NCBI RefSeq assembly: GCF_030063195.1
Contig: NZ_JASISS010000026.1
Span: 1-42,489, forward strand
Length of the DNA: 42,489 nt
Direction of reading: 5' to 3'
Origin: Cryobacterium sp. PH31-AA6
Lineage (GTDB): Bacteria; Actinomycetota; Actinomycetes; Actinomycetales; Microbacteriaceae
Shown one piece after another: positions 16,444 through 25,448 of this stretch. How positions within the stretch are numbered: the first letter of the stretch is position 1; each line of letters starts with the position of its first letter. The notes under the pieces were generated by a model. It saw nothing but the letters and a program-made list of their open reading frames with translations, was not told the DNA's origin and made no database searches. A program made the translations under genes and the position numbers.

Positions 16444-17567
16444 TCGTCGCCTCCTTCGAAGGATGCTTCGTACCGCTCGAGCCAGGCCTCTTGCTCCTGC
16501 ACCAGCGGGTGTGGTTCGGCGTAGACGTTGTCGAAGATCACGTGCTTGTCCGGCGAATGGATCTCCAGGGCCCGTCGCCGAACGTCGGCGGCGTGGTCGT
16601 CGGCCTCCTCGTCGACGGCGTCGAGGAATTCCTGTTCGACGCCCAGCCCCTGCAGGTAGGCGCGGAAGCGCACGATCGGGTCCCTGGCCACCCAGTAGGC
16701 GAGCTCCTCGGGATCCCGGTACTTGGTGGGATCATCGGCCGTGGTGTGGGCGCCGACCCGGTAGGTCAACGCCTCGATCAGGGCCGGGCCCTTGCCCGCG
16801 CGCGCGTCGTCGAGGTGCTTGGCCGTCACGGCAAAGCTGGCGAGCACGTCGTTGCCGTCGACCTGGGTGCCCGGGATGCCGAAGCCGCCTGCCCGCAGAT
16901 AGAGCGGGGTGCGCGACTGCCGGGTGACCGGCACGGAGATTGCCCAGTGATTGTTCTGCAGGAAGAAGACCTGCGGGGTCTGGTAGCTGGCGGCGAAGAC
17001 CAGGGCCTCGTTGGCGTCGCCCTGTGAGGATGCGCCGTCGCCGTAGTAGACGATCACGGCCTGATCGGTCTCGGGGTTGCCGGTCGCGGTCGAGCCGTCC
17101 AGCTGCATCCCCATCGCGTAGCCCGTGGCGTGCAGCGTCTGCGAGGCGAGAACGAGCGTGTAGAGGTGGAAGTTGCCGTGGTCCTCGGGCGTCCAGCCAC
17201 CGAGGGTGACCCCGCGCAGCATCCGGAGGATGTCGACCATGTCGAGGCCGCGGATCATGCCGACGACGTGTTCCCGGTAGGACGGGAAGATGTGGTCCTG
17301 CGGGCGCGTGGCGTAGGCGGAGCCGACCTGCGCGGCCTCCTGGCCGTGGCTGGGCACCCAGAGGGCGAGCTGTCCCTGGCGCTGCAGGTTCGCGGCTTCC
17401 TGATCGAACCGGCGAATCACGACCATGTCGCGGTAGAACCGGCGGTAGTCGGCCTCGGTGAGCCGGTCGAGGTAGGGCAGGAACTCTGCGGCGGCGTCGC
17501 TGGGCGCGAAAACACCCGCGGGGGAGAGCAGTTGCACCGTAGGCGAGGCGTTCGGGGTCGCTGACAC
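16440..17567 (-). CDS. bkdA: 2-oxoacid dehydrogenase E1 alpha subunit
   Basis: This 375-residue protein starts with GTG (VSATPNASP) at 17567. The thiamine diphosphate motif is clear: YYGDGASSQGDANEALVFAA followed by QVFFLQNNHWAISVP, with the GDG...NN pattern. ALTYRVGAHTTADDPTKYRD is the conserved loop. The N-terminal RFDQEAANLQRQGQLALW matches bacterial branched-chain E1alpha. It overlaps E1beta by 4 bases (ATGA), ensuring balanced synthesis. The aminotransferase gene ends 4 bases upstream, so all four genes are one transcription unit. Confidence 0.92.
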   Translation of the reverse strand: MSATPNASPTVQLLSPAGVFAPSDAAAEFLPYLDRLTEADYRRFYRDMVVIRRFDQEAANLQRQGQLALWVPSHGQEAAQVGSAYATRPQDHIFPSYREHVVGMIRGLDMVDILRMLRGVTLGGWTPEDHGNFHLYTLVLASQTLHATGYAMGMQLDGSTATGNPETDQAVIVYYGDGASSQGDANEALVFAASYQTPQVFFLQNNHWAISVPVTRQSRTPLYLRAGGFGIPGTQVDGNDVLASFAVTAKHLDDARAGKGPALIEALTYRVGAHTTADDPTKYRDPEELAYWVARDPIVRFRAYLQGLGVEQEFLDAVDEEADDHAADVRRRALEIHSPDKHVIFDNVYAEPHPLVQEQEAWLERYEASFEGGDE

Positions 17568-17571
17568 CGTC

Positions 17572-18678
17572 CTAACCTATCCGCCGGGCCGGGTGGTCGG
17601 TCGGTAGGTCATCGACAATGTCCGCGCACATGCACACGAGCTTTTCCACAGATTCTTCCTCGCCGATCGAGATCCGGATGCCCTCCGGGGGGAACGGTCG
17701 CACGACCAGACCGACGGCGGACAGGACGTCCGCGATGTCGGTGGTTTCCTCTCCTGCCGGCAGCCAGATGAAGTTCCCCTGGGGTTTCGGGATGTTCCAG
17801 CCCTGGTCGGTGAGCACCCGCCAGGCCGCGTCGCGTCGCTCCGCGAGCGTTCGTACCCGCCGGAGCAGCTGGTCGGATGCCGCGAGCGAGGCGATCGCGG
17901 CCGCGCTGGCAACCCCGGTGACCGAGAGGGGGATCGCGGTGGCGCGGGCGGCGTCGAGGATCGGCGCCTGGCCGAGGGCGTAGCCGACCCGCAGGCCGGC
18001 CAGCCCGTATGCCTTCGAGAAGGTGCGCAGGACGACCAGGTTGGGGTAGCGCTTGAGCAGCGGCAGGCCGCTCACCGCCTCGGGGTCGGTGACGAATTCG
18101 GCGTAGGCCTCGTCGAGGAGCACGAGCAGGTTGTTCGGCACGACGGCCATGAACGCCTCGAACTCGTCGGCGGTGACGATGGTGCCGGTCGGATTGTTCG
18201 GGCTGCAGACGATGACGACGCGGGTGCGTTCGGTGATCCGGGCGGCCATCTCGGGCAGGTCGTGGCCGTGGTCGTCCCGGTTCGGCACGCGGACGCTGGT
18301 CGCCCCGGCGACCGTGACGAGGCTGGGGTAGGCCTCGAAGGACCGCCAGGAGTAGAGCACCTCGTCGCCGGGCCCGGCCGCGGCGAGAATGAACTGGGCA
18401 AGCAGCGCGACCGACCCTGCGCCGACGTGCACCTCGTCAACGCTCATCTTGTACTTCGCGGCGAGGCGTTCGCGCAGGGCGAGGGCCGAGGCATCCGGGT
18501 AGCGGTTGTACGCCGTCTCGGCGCCGACCGCCTCGATGACGCCGGGGAGCGGGTCGAAGGGGTTCTCGTTGCTCGAGAGTTTGAACGCCGTGGCCGCGGC
18601 GGCCTGTCCTTGCCGGTAGGCGGGGAGGGCGACAATCTCGGGGCGCAGGCGGACCGAGGGCTGGTCTGAAGGGCTCAC
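17572..18678 (-). CDS. hisC: HisC-like aminotransferase (histidinol-phosphate or aromatic)
   Basis: This 368-residue fold-type I PLP enzyme starts with GTG ([15 protein letters not shown]). Motifs: [13 protein letters not shown] near residue 34, CSPNNPTGT near 160, DEAYAEFV near 192, and the PLP Lys in [15 protein letters not shown] near 226. It resembles actinobacterial HisC/Pat. The operon with the branched-chain dehydrogenase complex suggests a role in amino acid catabolism, either transaminating aromatic or branched-chain amino acids, rather than only histidine synthesis; no other his gene is present. The divergent promoter region (18679-18755) is shared with the holin-fold gene. Confidence 0.82.
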   Translation of the reverse strand: MSPSDQPSVRLRPEIVALPAYRQGQAAAATAFKLSSNENPFDPLPGVIEAVGAETAYNRYPDASALALRERLAAKYKMSVDEVHVGAGSVALLAQFILAAAGPGDEVLYSWRSFEAYPSLVTVAGATSVRVPNRDDHGHDLPEMAARITERTRVVIVCSPNNPTGTIVTADEFEAFMAVVPNNLLVLLDEAYAEFVTDPEAVSGLPLLKRYPNLVVLRTFSKAYGLAGLRVGYALGQAPILDAARATAIPLSVTGVASAAAIASLAASDQLLRRVRTLAERRDAAWRVLTDQGWNIPKPQGNFIWLPAGEETTDIADVLSAVGLVVRPFPPEGIRISIGEEESVEKLVCMCADIVDDLPTDHPARRIG

Positions 18679-18755
18679 TCGCCGATTCTACGCCGGGGCA
18701 TATGCGTAGAGTGCAATGCGGTGCGGGGCCCGGCATCCGGTGTCATAGTGGAGGT

Positions 18756-19148
18756 ATGGCCAGATTCCTGATCAAGCTGATCCTCAACGCCGTCGCATTG
18801 TGGGTCACGACCCTGCTCGTTGTCGGGGTGAGGGTGGTGCCCTACGCGCCCGACACCGCTGCCGTTGTCGTCAGTTTTCTGCTGATCGCCCTCATCTTCG
18901 GGTTTGTGAACGGAGTGATCGGTGGCATCGTGCGGGTCGTCGCGTTCCCGCTCTACGTGTTGACTCTGGGCCTGATGGCTCTGGTCGTGAACGGCTTGTT
19001 GCTGATGCTCGTCGCGTGGATTTCGGAGTCCCTCGGCTTCGGCCTCGTCGTCGACAGCTTCGGCTGGGGCGTGCTGGGCGCGCTCGTGCTCGGCATTGTC
19101 AGCTGGCTGCTCGGCATCCTGGCCCGCCCGGCCACTCCCCGCCGCTAG
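18756..19148 (+). CDS. Phage-holin-4_2-family membrane protein
   Basis: From ATG 18756 (MARFLIKLILNAVALWVTTLLV) this encodes 130 residues with four strongly hydrophobic helices and few charges, ending in RPATPRR. It matches the widespread phage holin family 4 superfamily IV (PF04020-like) proteins, which despite the name are usually chromosomal membrane proteins of unknown function. The start is set by GGAGGT at 18750-18755; upstream in-frame codons to 18702 are rejected because this ribosome binding site lies inside them. No phage genes are around it. Confidence 0.85.
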   Translation: MARFLIKLILNAVALWVTTLLVVGVRVVPYAPDTAAVVVSFLLIALIFGFVNGVIGGIVRVVAFPLYVLTLGLMALVVNGLLLMLVAWISESLGFGLVVDSFGWGVLGALVLGIVSWLLGILARPATPRR

Positions 19149-19153
19149 CCGGG

Positions 19154-20620
19154 TCACGTTCCGGCCCGCCGGCCTCGCCACCGGGACATCGTTCCCGGTG
19201 ATCCGCCGAGCATGGTCGCCATCGCGGCCCTGAAGTCGCGCAGCCGTGGTTCCGGTGAGGCGTCCATCAGCCGCCCGGTCTCCCGGTAGGCGACCAGCTC
19301 ATGGGCCGGCAGCGCCTGGTCACGGGGCACCGGTTCGGAGGCGAACACCTCCCGGCGCACGACCAACCGGTCGGCCGTCTGGTCGGCGACCCCGCCGAGG
19401 GCCGGAACGAGGTCGTCCAGGTGCTCGGTTGCCACGACGACGAGCCCGTCCGGCACCGAGACCTGGCCGTTCGGGGCGCCGAAGGTCGCGACCATGACGG
19501 TGTTGAACTCCCCGGATGCCGCCACCTGGCTGGCGATGAGTCCACCCTGGGAGTGTCCGACCTGGAGCACGGGGTCGGCGGGTTGCACCCCGGCCTCCCG
19601 CATCGCCGCCACGACGGCCCGGTAGGAACCCGCACCCGCCTCTGCGACGGCGGCGACGTTGGAGCTGAGGTCCCAGGGCTCGCCCGTGACGCCAGGACTC
19701 CACTCGGCGGTGCCGCCGATGTAGACGACCCAGGCTCCCGCCTGCGCCGACCCGTACCGCTCGACGCGCACCTGCGGCCCGCCTCTGACCGCCGCCGGGA
19801 TCCGGGCGGCCAGGTCACCGAAGCCGGTCGGGGGACCGGCGGCCACGGGCCGGCCGGCCCTGGCGACCGTGATGCTCGTCTCCCTGAGAAGGCCGAACGG
19901 CCTGGCCACCGCGAGGACCCCGGCGGCGGAGGTGGTCACCCCGAGCAGCCGGGCACCCTGGTCGCCCAGCGCGAAGGACACCGGAAACGGAACCGCGGTC
20001 AGGCCGGCCGCGAGGTCGTCGACCGACGAGGCGAGCACCCGCACCGCCGCGGGGAGCAGTGGATTGGTCAGCACCCGCGGGCTGCCCGCGAACCACCCGC
20101 CGGCTGGTTCCGCCGTGCCCTGGGGCCCCCGGCCGCCGGCCAGGCCGGCGAGGAGCCAGGCGATGGTTCCGCCGGTGAGGGCCGGAATGGCGGCCAGCGC
20201 CAGGAATGGGGCGAGCCGGCCGAGCGCGTGGCCGAGCCACACCCCGGACACCCCGGCGAAAAACTCCGCCGAGCGCTCGGCCCGACCGTAACCCTCCGCG
20301 GCAGAGACGAGGGCATCGGCCAGGGTGCGACTTCGCACGCCGACACCGTGGATGGCAGTCTGCGCCCCGAACGTGCTCAGGCTCGCGTCGCCGTCCGACC
20401 ACTGGGGAGCCGGTAGCGGCTCCGAGTCGAGCAATCGGATGCGCTCCAACCGGTCCTGCCACGCCTCGGCGGCGGCCTGGAGCCCTCGCATGGTCGCCGC
20501 CTCCGCCAGCAGCGCGTCCGTGGCCACCATGGTGCTGCCGCCGCCGGAGACGATGAGGGCGGCGGATTCCCCGGGCCCGTCGGCGGGCGCCCCGGGATCC
20601 GGTGCGCCGGGATCGGTCAC
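19154..20620 (-). CDS. Alpha/beta hydrolase with N-terminal helical (ESX-like) region
   Basis: This 488-residue protein starts with GTG 20620 (VTDPGAPDPG). The N-terminal ~150 residues are helical and Ala-rich (TMRGLQAAAEAWQDRLERIR; TLADALVSAAEGYGRAERSAEFF), in the style of WXG100/PE-like substrates. The middle has hydrophobic segments. The C-terminal half is an alpha/beta hydrolase with nucleophile GHSQGG, an acidic candidate in TEHLDDLVP, and His in LPAHELVAY, a plausible lipase/esterase triad. No signal peptide is seen. Its start overlaps the small upstream gene by 4 bases, so the two are coupled. It may be a type VII-secreted enzyme, but no secretion ATPase is in the window. Confidence 0.75.
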   Translation of the reverse strand: MTDPGAPDPGAPADGPGESAALIVSGGGSTMVATDALLAEAATMRGLQAAAEAWQDRLERIRLLDSEPLPAPQWSDGDASLSTFGAQTAIHGVGVRSRTLADALVSAAEGYGRAERSAEFFAGVSGVWLGHALGRLAPFLALAAIPALTGGTIAWLLAGLAGGRGPQGTAEPAGGWFAGSPRVLTNPLLPAAVRVLASSVDDLAAGLTAVPFPVSFALGDQGARLLGVTTSAAGVLAVARPFGLLRETSITVARAGRPVAAGPPTGFGDLAARIPAAVRGGPQVRVERYGSAQAGAWVVYIGGTAEWSPGVTGEPWDLSSNVAAVAEAGAGSYRAVVAAMREAGVQPADPVLQVGHSQGGLIASQVAASGEFNTVMVATFGAPNGQVSVPDGLVVVATEHLDDLVPALGGVADQTADRLVVRREVFASEPVPRDQALPAHELVAYRETGRLMDASPEPRLRDFRAAMATMLGGSPGTMSRWRGRRAGT

Positions 20621-20946
20621 GGTGACGCGACGATGAGCGCGATCGCCGCATTCACGGCGTCGAGCGCGTCGTCGAGCTCCCGGCAGGCTCGGCGCAGCTC
20701 GCCGGCAAGCTCGCCGCGCCGCTCCAGGTATTCGCGCTGGGCTGCCGAACGCCAGGACCCATCGACCTCGGCGGGCACCAGACCGCGCCAGACCAGGTCG
20801 ATGTCGTCGCGGAGCGCGCGCAGCAGCGTCCGGCGCCGGCGCAATTCGGCCAGGCGCCGCTCACGTCGGCCGGGGTCCTCGAGCACGCTCGGGCCGGTCG
20901 AGATCGGGCCCGGCGAGGTCGGGCCGGTCGTAAAAACTCCGGTCAT
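20617..20946 (-). CDS. WXG100-like small helical protein
   Basis: This 109-residue protein is nearly all helix: an Arg-rich first helix (about residues 24-50), a turn with WRG at 53-55 (a W-x-G motif), then a second long helix with heptad character (about 65-105). Length and motif position fit the WXG100/ESAT-6-like pattern. The C-terminus is short. Its GTGA overlap couples it to the hydrolase downstream. Function unknown; it is a plausible partner or chaperone for the hydrolase. The match is by eye and could be coincidental in an Arg/Ala-rich protein. Confidence 0.7.
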   Translation of the reverse strand: MTGVFTTGPTSPGPISTGPSVLEDPGRRERRLAELRRRRTLLRALRDDIDLVWRGLVPAEVDGSWRSAAQREYLERRGELAGELRRACRELDDALDAVNAAIALIVASP

Positions 20947-21116
20947 GATCGGGCGCCGTGGCTCACCGGTGCACCTCCCAGACCGGGCCCCGATGCGGGA
21001 CCCGGCTCACAGGATTCCACCGCGCACGCCACCCGCCCGCACGCACGCCCAGAGTTCATCAAATGTCCTCCCGACCGGCGGCTGTGGAGGACCGGTAGTC
21101 GGGCCACAATGGAGGA

Positions 21117-21644
21117 ATGACTTTCGCGGCGCTCACCCCGGATGAGTCGATGCCATTCCGCATCATCTTCGTCTGCACGGGCAACATCTGTCGCTCACCG
21201 ATGGCCGAGGTGATGCTGCGCGACCTGGTCACCCGCTCCGGTCTCGGCCGGTTGATCACCACGAGCTCGGCCGGCACCGGTGATTGGCACGTCGGCGAGC
21301 AGGCCGACGAGCGCACGATCGCCGCGCTCGCCCGGCAGGGCTACGACGGCAGCCATCACCGGGCCCGCCAGTTCGATCCGGACTGGTATGCCGACCTCGA
21401 CCTCGTGGTCGTGCTCGACCGGGCCCAGGAGCGCATCCTGCACAACTGGGCGACGACCGAGCGGGACCGCAACAAGGTGCGCCTGCTGCTCAGTTTCGAC
21501 CCGGTACAGGCGCCTCTGATCGACGTTCCCGACCCCTACTATTCCGACGATGCGCTGTTTGACTCGGTTTTAGGCATGATTGAGGGGGCAAACCACGCCC
21601 TCTTCGCGCAGCTTGCGCCCGCAATTAGACAGGGAGTCCGATGA
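21117..21644 (+). CDS. Low-molecular-weight protein tyrosine phosphatase
   Basis: This 175-residue protein has the P-loop CTGNICRS (Cys20, Arg26) near the N-terminus and the acid loop VPDPYY with general acid Asp139, the full signature of low-Mr tyrosine phosphatases. It should dephosphorylate phosphotyrosine proteins through a Cys-phosphate intermediate. The ATG at 21117 is preceded by GGAGGA. An in-frame Met at residue 12 is closer to the family start, but the ribosome binding site favours 21117. Its stop overlaps the purB ATG by 4 bases. Confidence 0.93.
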   Translation: MTFAALTPDESMPFRIIFVCTGNICRSPMAEVMLRDLVTRSGLGRLITTSSAGTGDWHVGEQADERTIAALARQGYDGSHHRARQFDPDWYADLDLVVVLDRAQERILHNWATTERDRNKVRLLLSFDPVQAPLIDVPDPYYSDDALFDSVLGMIEGANHALFAQLAPAIRQGVR

Positions 21645-23023
21645 GTCCGCTACCACCCCAGGTCCTCAGCCCACTCGACGGCCGCTACCGCGCCGCCGTC
21701 ACCGAACTGGGGGAGTACCTGTCAGAGGCCGGCCTCAACCGCGCCCGCGTGCAGGTCGAAGTGGAGTGGTTGATCACCCTCACCGAACGGAGCCTGTTCG
21801 GGTCTGCGCCGCTGTCGCGGGAGCAGAAGGCCGCGCTGCGCGCCCTGGTGACCGATTTCGGCCAGGCCGAGATCGACGAGCTCGCCGTACTCGAGGCAAC
21901 CACCCGCCACGACGTCAAGGCCGTCGAGTACCTGGTGCGCCGTCGCCTGGGCACGCTCGGCCTCGACCACATCAGCGAGCTCACCCATTTCGCGGCGACC
22001 AGCGAGGACATCAACAACCTCTCCTACGCCCTGACCGTGCGCGCTGCCGTGCACGAGGTCTGGCTGCCGAAGTTCCGCGCCACCATCGACGCGCTCCGCC
22101 TCCGCGCCCTCGAATACCGGGCGGATGCCATGCTCGCCCGTACTCACGGCCAGCCGGCAACGCCCACCACGGTCGGCAAGGAGCTCGCCGTCTTCGTCTA
22201 CCGGCTCGAGCGCCTGGAGAAGCAGATCGCCGCCGGAGAGTACCTCGGCAAGTTCAGCGGCGCCACCGGCACATTCGCCGCGCACGTCGCCGCGGACCCC
22301 GCCGTTGACTGGCCGACCGTTTCCCGCGAGTTCGTCGAAGGCCTCGGCCTGACCTGGAACCCGCTCACCACCCAGATCGAATCGCACGACTGGCAGGCCG
22401 AGCTCTACTCGCGGGTCTCCCACGCCAACCGGGTGCTGCACAACCTGGCCACGGATGTCTGGACCTACATCTCCCTGGGCTACTTCCGCCAGATTCCCCA
22501 GGCCGGGGCCACCGGATCGTCGACGATGCCGCACAAGATCAACCCGATCCGGTTCGAGAACGCGGAAGCCAACCTCGAGTTGTCCAGCGCGATCCTCGAT
22601 TCGCTCGCCGCGACCCTGGTCACCTCACGGTTGCAGCGTGACCTGACCGACTCGACCACCCAGCGCAACATCGGCGTCGGTTTCGGCCACTCCCTCCTGG
22701 CCCTCGACAACATCGTGCGCGGCCTCGGCGAGATCGACATCGACCGTGCCCTGCTGGCCGGCGACCTGGACACGAACTGGGAGATCCTCGGCGAGGCGAT
22801 CCAGACCGTCATCCGCGCCGAGGTTTCCGCCGGAAGGTCCACCATCGAGGACCCCTACGCGCTGCTCAAGGAGCTCACCCGAGGCAAGCGGATCAACCAG
22901 GCCGACCTGATCGCCTTCGTCGGCGCACTCGAGATCGGCGACGACGCCAAGGCGCGGCTGCTCGCGCTCACTCCTGGGGCGTACGTCGGGCTGGCCGACT
23001 CCCTGGTCGACTACCTCCCGTAG
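21641..23023 (+). CDS. purB: Adenylosuccinate lyase
   Basis: This 460-residue fumarase/aspartase superfamily enzyme starts MSPLPPQVLSPLDGRYR. It carries the signature GSSTMPHKINPIRFENAE (near residue 290), ATSEDINNLSYAL and ARTHGQPATPTTVGKE. It catalyses two steps: SAICAR to AICAR, and adenylosuccinate to AMP, in purine synthesis. The length fits the longer bacterial PurB form. The ATGA overlap with the phosphatase gene makes a two-gene operon; AGGGAG in the phosphatase end serves as ribosome binding site. It ends before the hairpins at 23048-23093. Confidence 0.96.
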   Translation: MSPLPPQVLSPLDGRYRAAVTELGEYLSEAGLNRARVQVEVEWLITLTERSLFGSAPLSREQKAALRALVTDFGQAEIDELAVLEATTRHDVKAVEYLVRRRLGTLGLDHISELTHFAATSEDINNLSYALTVRAAVHEVWLPKFRATIDALRLRALEYRADAMLARTHGQPATPTTVGKELAVFVYRLERLEKQIAAGEYLGKFSGATGTFAAHVAADPAVDWPTVSREFVEGLGLTWNPLTTQIESHDWQAELYSRVSHANRVLHNLATDVWTYISLGYFRQIPQAGATGSSTMPHKINPIRFENAEANLELSSAILDSLAATLVTSRLQRDLTDSTTQRNIGVGFGHSLLALDNIVRGLGEIDIDRALLAGDLDTNWEILGEAIQTVIRAEVSAGRSTIEDPYALLKELTRGKRINQADLIAFVGALEIGDDAKARLLALTPGAYVGLADSLVDYLP

Positions 23024-23047
23024 CGGGAGTCGCGGGGGTGGTGCGCC

Positions 23048-23093
23048 GCTCCGCGGGTGGTGCGCCGCCCGCGGAGCGCCGCGCCACCCGCGG
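23048..23093. terminator. Overlapping hairpins between convergent genes
   Basis: GCTCCGCGGG (23048) pairs with CCCGCGGAGC (23068), and CCGCGGGTGG (23051) pairs with CCACCCGCGG (23084); both use the same left arm, so they are mutually exclusive. No T-run follows. They lie between purB (+) and the small membrane gene (-). Confidence 0.55.
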
Positions 23094-23098
23094 AGGAG

Positions 23099-23353
23099 TC
23101 AGAGGCCCTTGTTCTGCTCGTCCAGGTCGGTCTTCTCCGCGTCGTTCGGTTTCATTCCGAGCACGAGCATGGCGATCACGACGAGCACGACGATGAAGGT
23201 GACGCCGAAGCCGATCAGGGCCAGCACCGGTTCGCGCGTGCTCATCAGGATCACGAGCCCGAGGAAGAGCGCCATCACGCCGGACAGTCCGACGAGTTCT
23301 GCGGGCTTGAGTACTTCGGAGCGGCTGGGCTTGCGTGGGGTGTTCTGGGTCAC
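23099..23353 (-). CDS. Small two-helix membrane protein, function unknown
   Basis: From GTG 23353 (VTQNTPRKPSRSEVL) this encodes 84 residues: a basic N-terminus, two membrane helices (about residues 22-38 and 45-65), then a charged cytoplasmic tail with DLDEQNKGL. No enzymatic motif. The start overlaps the HdeD-like stop by 4 bases, so the two are translated together. The longer frame to 23554 is rejected since it overlaps the other coding region. Confidence 0.75.
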   Translation of the reverse strand: MTQNTPRKPSRSEVLKPAELVGLSGVMALFLGLVILMSTREPVLALIGFGVTFIVVLVVIAMLVLGMKPNDAEKTDLDEQNKGL

Positions 23354-23946
23354 AGGGTGTCCGAATCGTTGGGTGAGGCCGGGTCGGCGCGCGAGGCGGG
23401 CGACGCCCATTTGAGTGAGAGCCCGGCGATGACGAGGTAGACACCGAGGAGCACGAGATAGGCGCCGAGCAGGCCGACCGACACGACCGCGTTGGGCGGC
23501 AGGAGCAGGAAGACCAGGGCCAGCACGGCTGTCGACGCCCCGACCAGCATCCAATCACGGTCCCCCGGGTCGCGCCGCCGTGCCCGGATGCCGCTGTAGA
23601 GCTCGGCAAAACCGGTCACGGCCGCCCAGACGGTGACGAGGTAGAGGAAGAAACCGAGCCCGCCGCCGTGGAAGAGGAGGGCGATGGTGCCGGCCGTGAC
23701 GCCGACGGCACCCTGCACTAGAAAGAGCGAGCGATCCCGCGGGTCGGCGAGGGTTCGACGGCTGAGCAGGGCAATGGCCAGGCCGCTGAGCAGGGCGAAT
23801 CCGCCGAAGGCGAAGAGTCCGAATTCGGCCGAGTGGTTCGCGTTGAAGGTGATCGCGGCGGCCGGGACCAGCGCGATGGCGGCGCGCACGATCGGAACCG
23901 TCCAGTACCGTGCTCCGAGGGCGCTCTGTGCCTGGACATTGGCCAC
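23350..23946 (-). CDS. HdeD-like (DUF308) membrane protein
   Basis: This 198-residue protein starts with GTG (VANVQAQSALGARYW). It has six predicted membrane helices in the DUF308/HdeD arrangement (VRAAIALVPAAAITF; GGFALLSGLAIALL; VQGAVGVTAGTIALLF; LYLVTVWAAVTGFAELYSGIRARR; MLVGASTAVLALVFLLLPP; YLVLLGVYLVIAGLSLKW). HdeD has been tied to acid resistance in enterobacteria; in actinobacteria its role is unknown. It is followed by the small membrane gene with a 4-base overlap. Confidence 0.85.
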   Translation of the reverse strand: MANVQAQSALGARYWTVPIVRAAIALVPAAAITFNANHSAEFGLFAFGGFALLSGLAIALLSRRTLADPRDRSLFLVQGAVGVTAGTIALLFHGGGLGFFLYLVTVWAAVTGFAELYSGIRARRRDPGDRDWMLVGASTAVLALVFLLLPPNAVVSVGLLGAYLVLLGVYLVIAGLSLKWASPASRADPASPNDSDTL

Positions 23947-24074
23947 GCGGCGACCTCTTTCGTAACGGGATTGGACTGGATCAGTCTACGCGCCGAGGCT
24001 CCGGTCGGCCCGCCGCTGGCAGCCCCGACCGCCGGCTGCGGCGACGGCCGACCCCCGCCCCGACGGCCCGCCGG

Positions 24075-25448
24075 TCACAGGGCGTTGACGGCGCCGAGCA
24101 TCTTCGTCAGTGAATCCTTCGCGTCGCCGAAGAGCAGGCTGGTCTTCGGGTCGTAGAGGAGTTCGTTCTCGATCCCGGCGAATCCGGGGCGCATCGACCG
24201 CTTGAGGAAGACGACCTGGCGGGCGTCGCCCACGTCGAGGATCGGCATGCCGTAGATCGGGGAGCCGGGTGACGTCTTGGCCGCGGGGTTGACGACGTCG
24301 TTGGCGCCGACGACGAGGGCGACATCGGTGTTCTTGAACTCGGGGTTGACCTCGGCCATTTCGCGGAGCGACTCGTACGGCACGTTCGCCTCGGCGAGCA
24401 GCACGTTCATGTGGCCGGGCATCCGCCCCGCCACCGGGTGAATGGCGAAGACGACCTCGACGCCGCGGGCCTCCAGCGTCGTGGCCAGTTCGGCGATCGT
24501 GTGCTGGCCCTGGGCGACGGCGAGGCCGTAGCCGGGCACGATGACGACCCGCTGGGCGTAGTTGAGCAGCACGGCCACGTCCTCCGGGTTGGACGTGCGC
24601 ACAGGGCGGTCGCTCTGAGTGGTCGACCCCGCGGTCGAACCGCCCTTGAACGCGCCGAAGAGGATGCCGCTGACCCCTCGGCCCATCGCCGAGGCCATCG
24701 CCCTGGTGAGGATGGTACCGCTGGCCCCGACGAGGGTGCCGGCGACGACGAGGAGCAGGTTGCCGATCACGATGCCGGAGGCGGCGACCGCGAGGCCGGT
24801 GAACGCGTTGAGAAGCGAGATGACGATCGGAACGTCGGCGCCGCCTACGGGCAGCACGAGCAGAGCACCGACCACGAGCCCGATCACGAGCAGAATGACC
24901 GCCCACAGAGGGGCACCGGTGGCCACGACGAATCCGCCGGCGACGAGGGCCGCGAGCACGATTCCGCCCATCACGAGGGCGAGCCCGGGGAAGACGAGGG
25001 GGCGGGAGCTGATCAGGCCCTGCAGCTTGCCCACGGTGACGGCCGAGCCGGAGAAGGAAACGGCACCGACGAGCATCGTGAAGACCACGGCGACCTTGGT
25101 CCACGGACTCTCGCTGCTGCCCAGTTCGAGCATGGCCACGAGTGCTGCCGCACCGCCACCGACGCCGTTGAACAGGGCGACGAGCTGGGGCATCTGGGTC
25201 ATTTCGACCCGCCGTGAGATCGGGGCTGCGATCGCTGAACCGACCGCGATGGCGATCAGGATGGCCGGGATGTTCTCGATCCTGGCGGAAAGGAAGACCG
25301 TGATCACGGCGAGAAGCGCACCGGCGGCACCGATCAGGTTGCCGCGGCGGGCGGTCTTCGGCGACGACAGTCCCCTCAGGGCGAGAATAAAGCAGACCGC
25401 GGCGACCAGGTAGAGCAGGCCGGTCCACTCGGGGGAGAGCAGGCTCAT
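24075..25448 (-). CDS. pntB: NAD(P) transhydrogenase subunit beta
   Basis: This 457-residue protein has eight or nine membrane helices, then the NADP(H)-binding domain III with VVIVPGYGLAVAQGQHTIAEL and VALVVGANDVVNPAAKT. It is the beta subunit of proton-translocating transhydrogenase, which uses the proton gradient to make NADPH from NADH. Its ATG overlaps the stop of the upstream small subunit by 4 bases. The three-gene split (alpha1, alpha2, beta) is usual for actinobacteria and many alphaproteobacteria. Confidence 0.96.
   Translation of the reverse strand: MSLLSPEWTGLLYLVAAVCFILALRGLSSPKTARRGNLIGAAGALLAVITVFLSARIENIPAILIAIAVGSAIAAPISRRVEMTQMPQLVALFNGVGGGAAALVAMLELGSSESPWTKVAVVFTMLVGAVSFSGSAVTVGKLQGLISSRPLVFPGLALVMGGIVLAALVAGGFVVATGAPLWAVILLVIGLVVGALLVLPVGGADVPIVISLLNAFTGLAVAASGIVIGNLLLVVAGTLVGASGTILTRAMASAMGRGVSGILFGAFKGGSTAGSTTQSDRPVRTSNPEDVAVLLNYAQRVVIVPGYGLAVAQGQHTIAELATTLEARGVEVVFAIHPVAGRMPGHMNVLLAEANVPYESLREMAEVNPEFKNTDVALVVGANDVVNPAAKTSPGSPIYGMPILDVGDARQVVFLKRSMRPGFAGIENELLYDPKTSLLFGDAKDSLTKMLGAVNAL

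Noticed and set aside
13888..16524. An 878-codon plus-strand frame opposite the 2-oxoacid dehydrogenase genes
   Set aside because: It is a long shadow frame in high-GC sequence; E2 and E1beta with full motifs lie on the other strand.
17636..17660. TTTTCCACA inside hisC as a DnaA box
   Set aside because: A single near-match inside a coding region, expected by chance.
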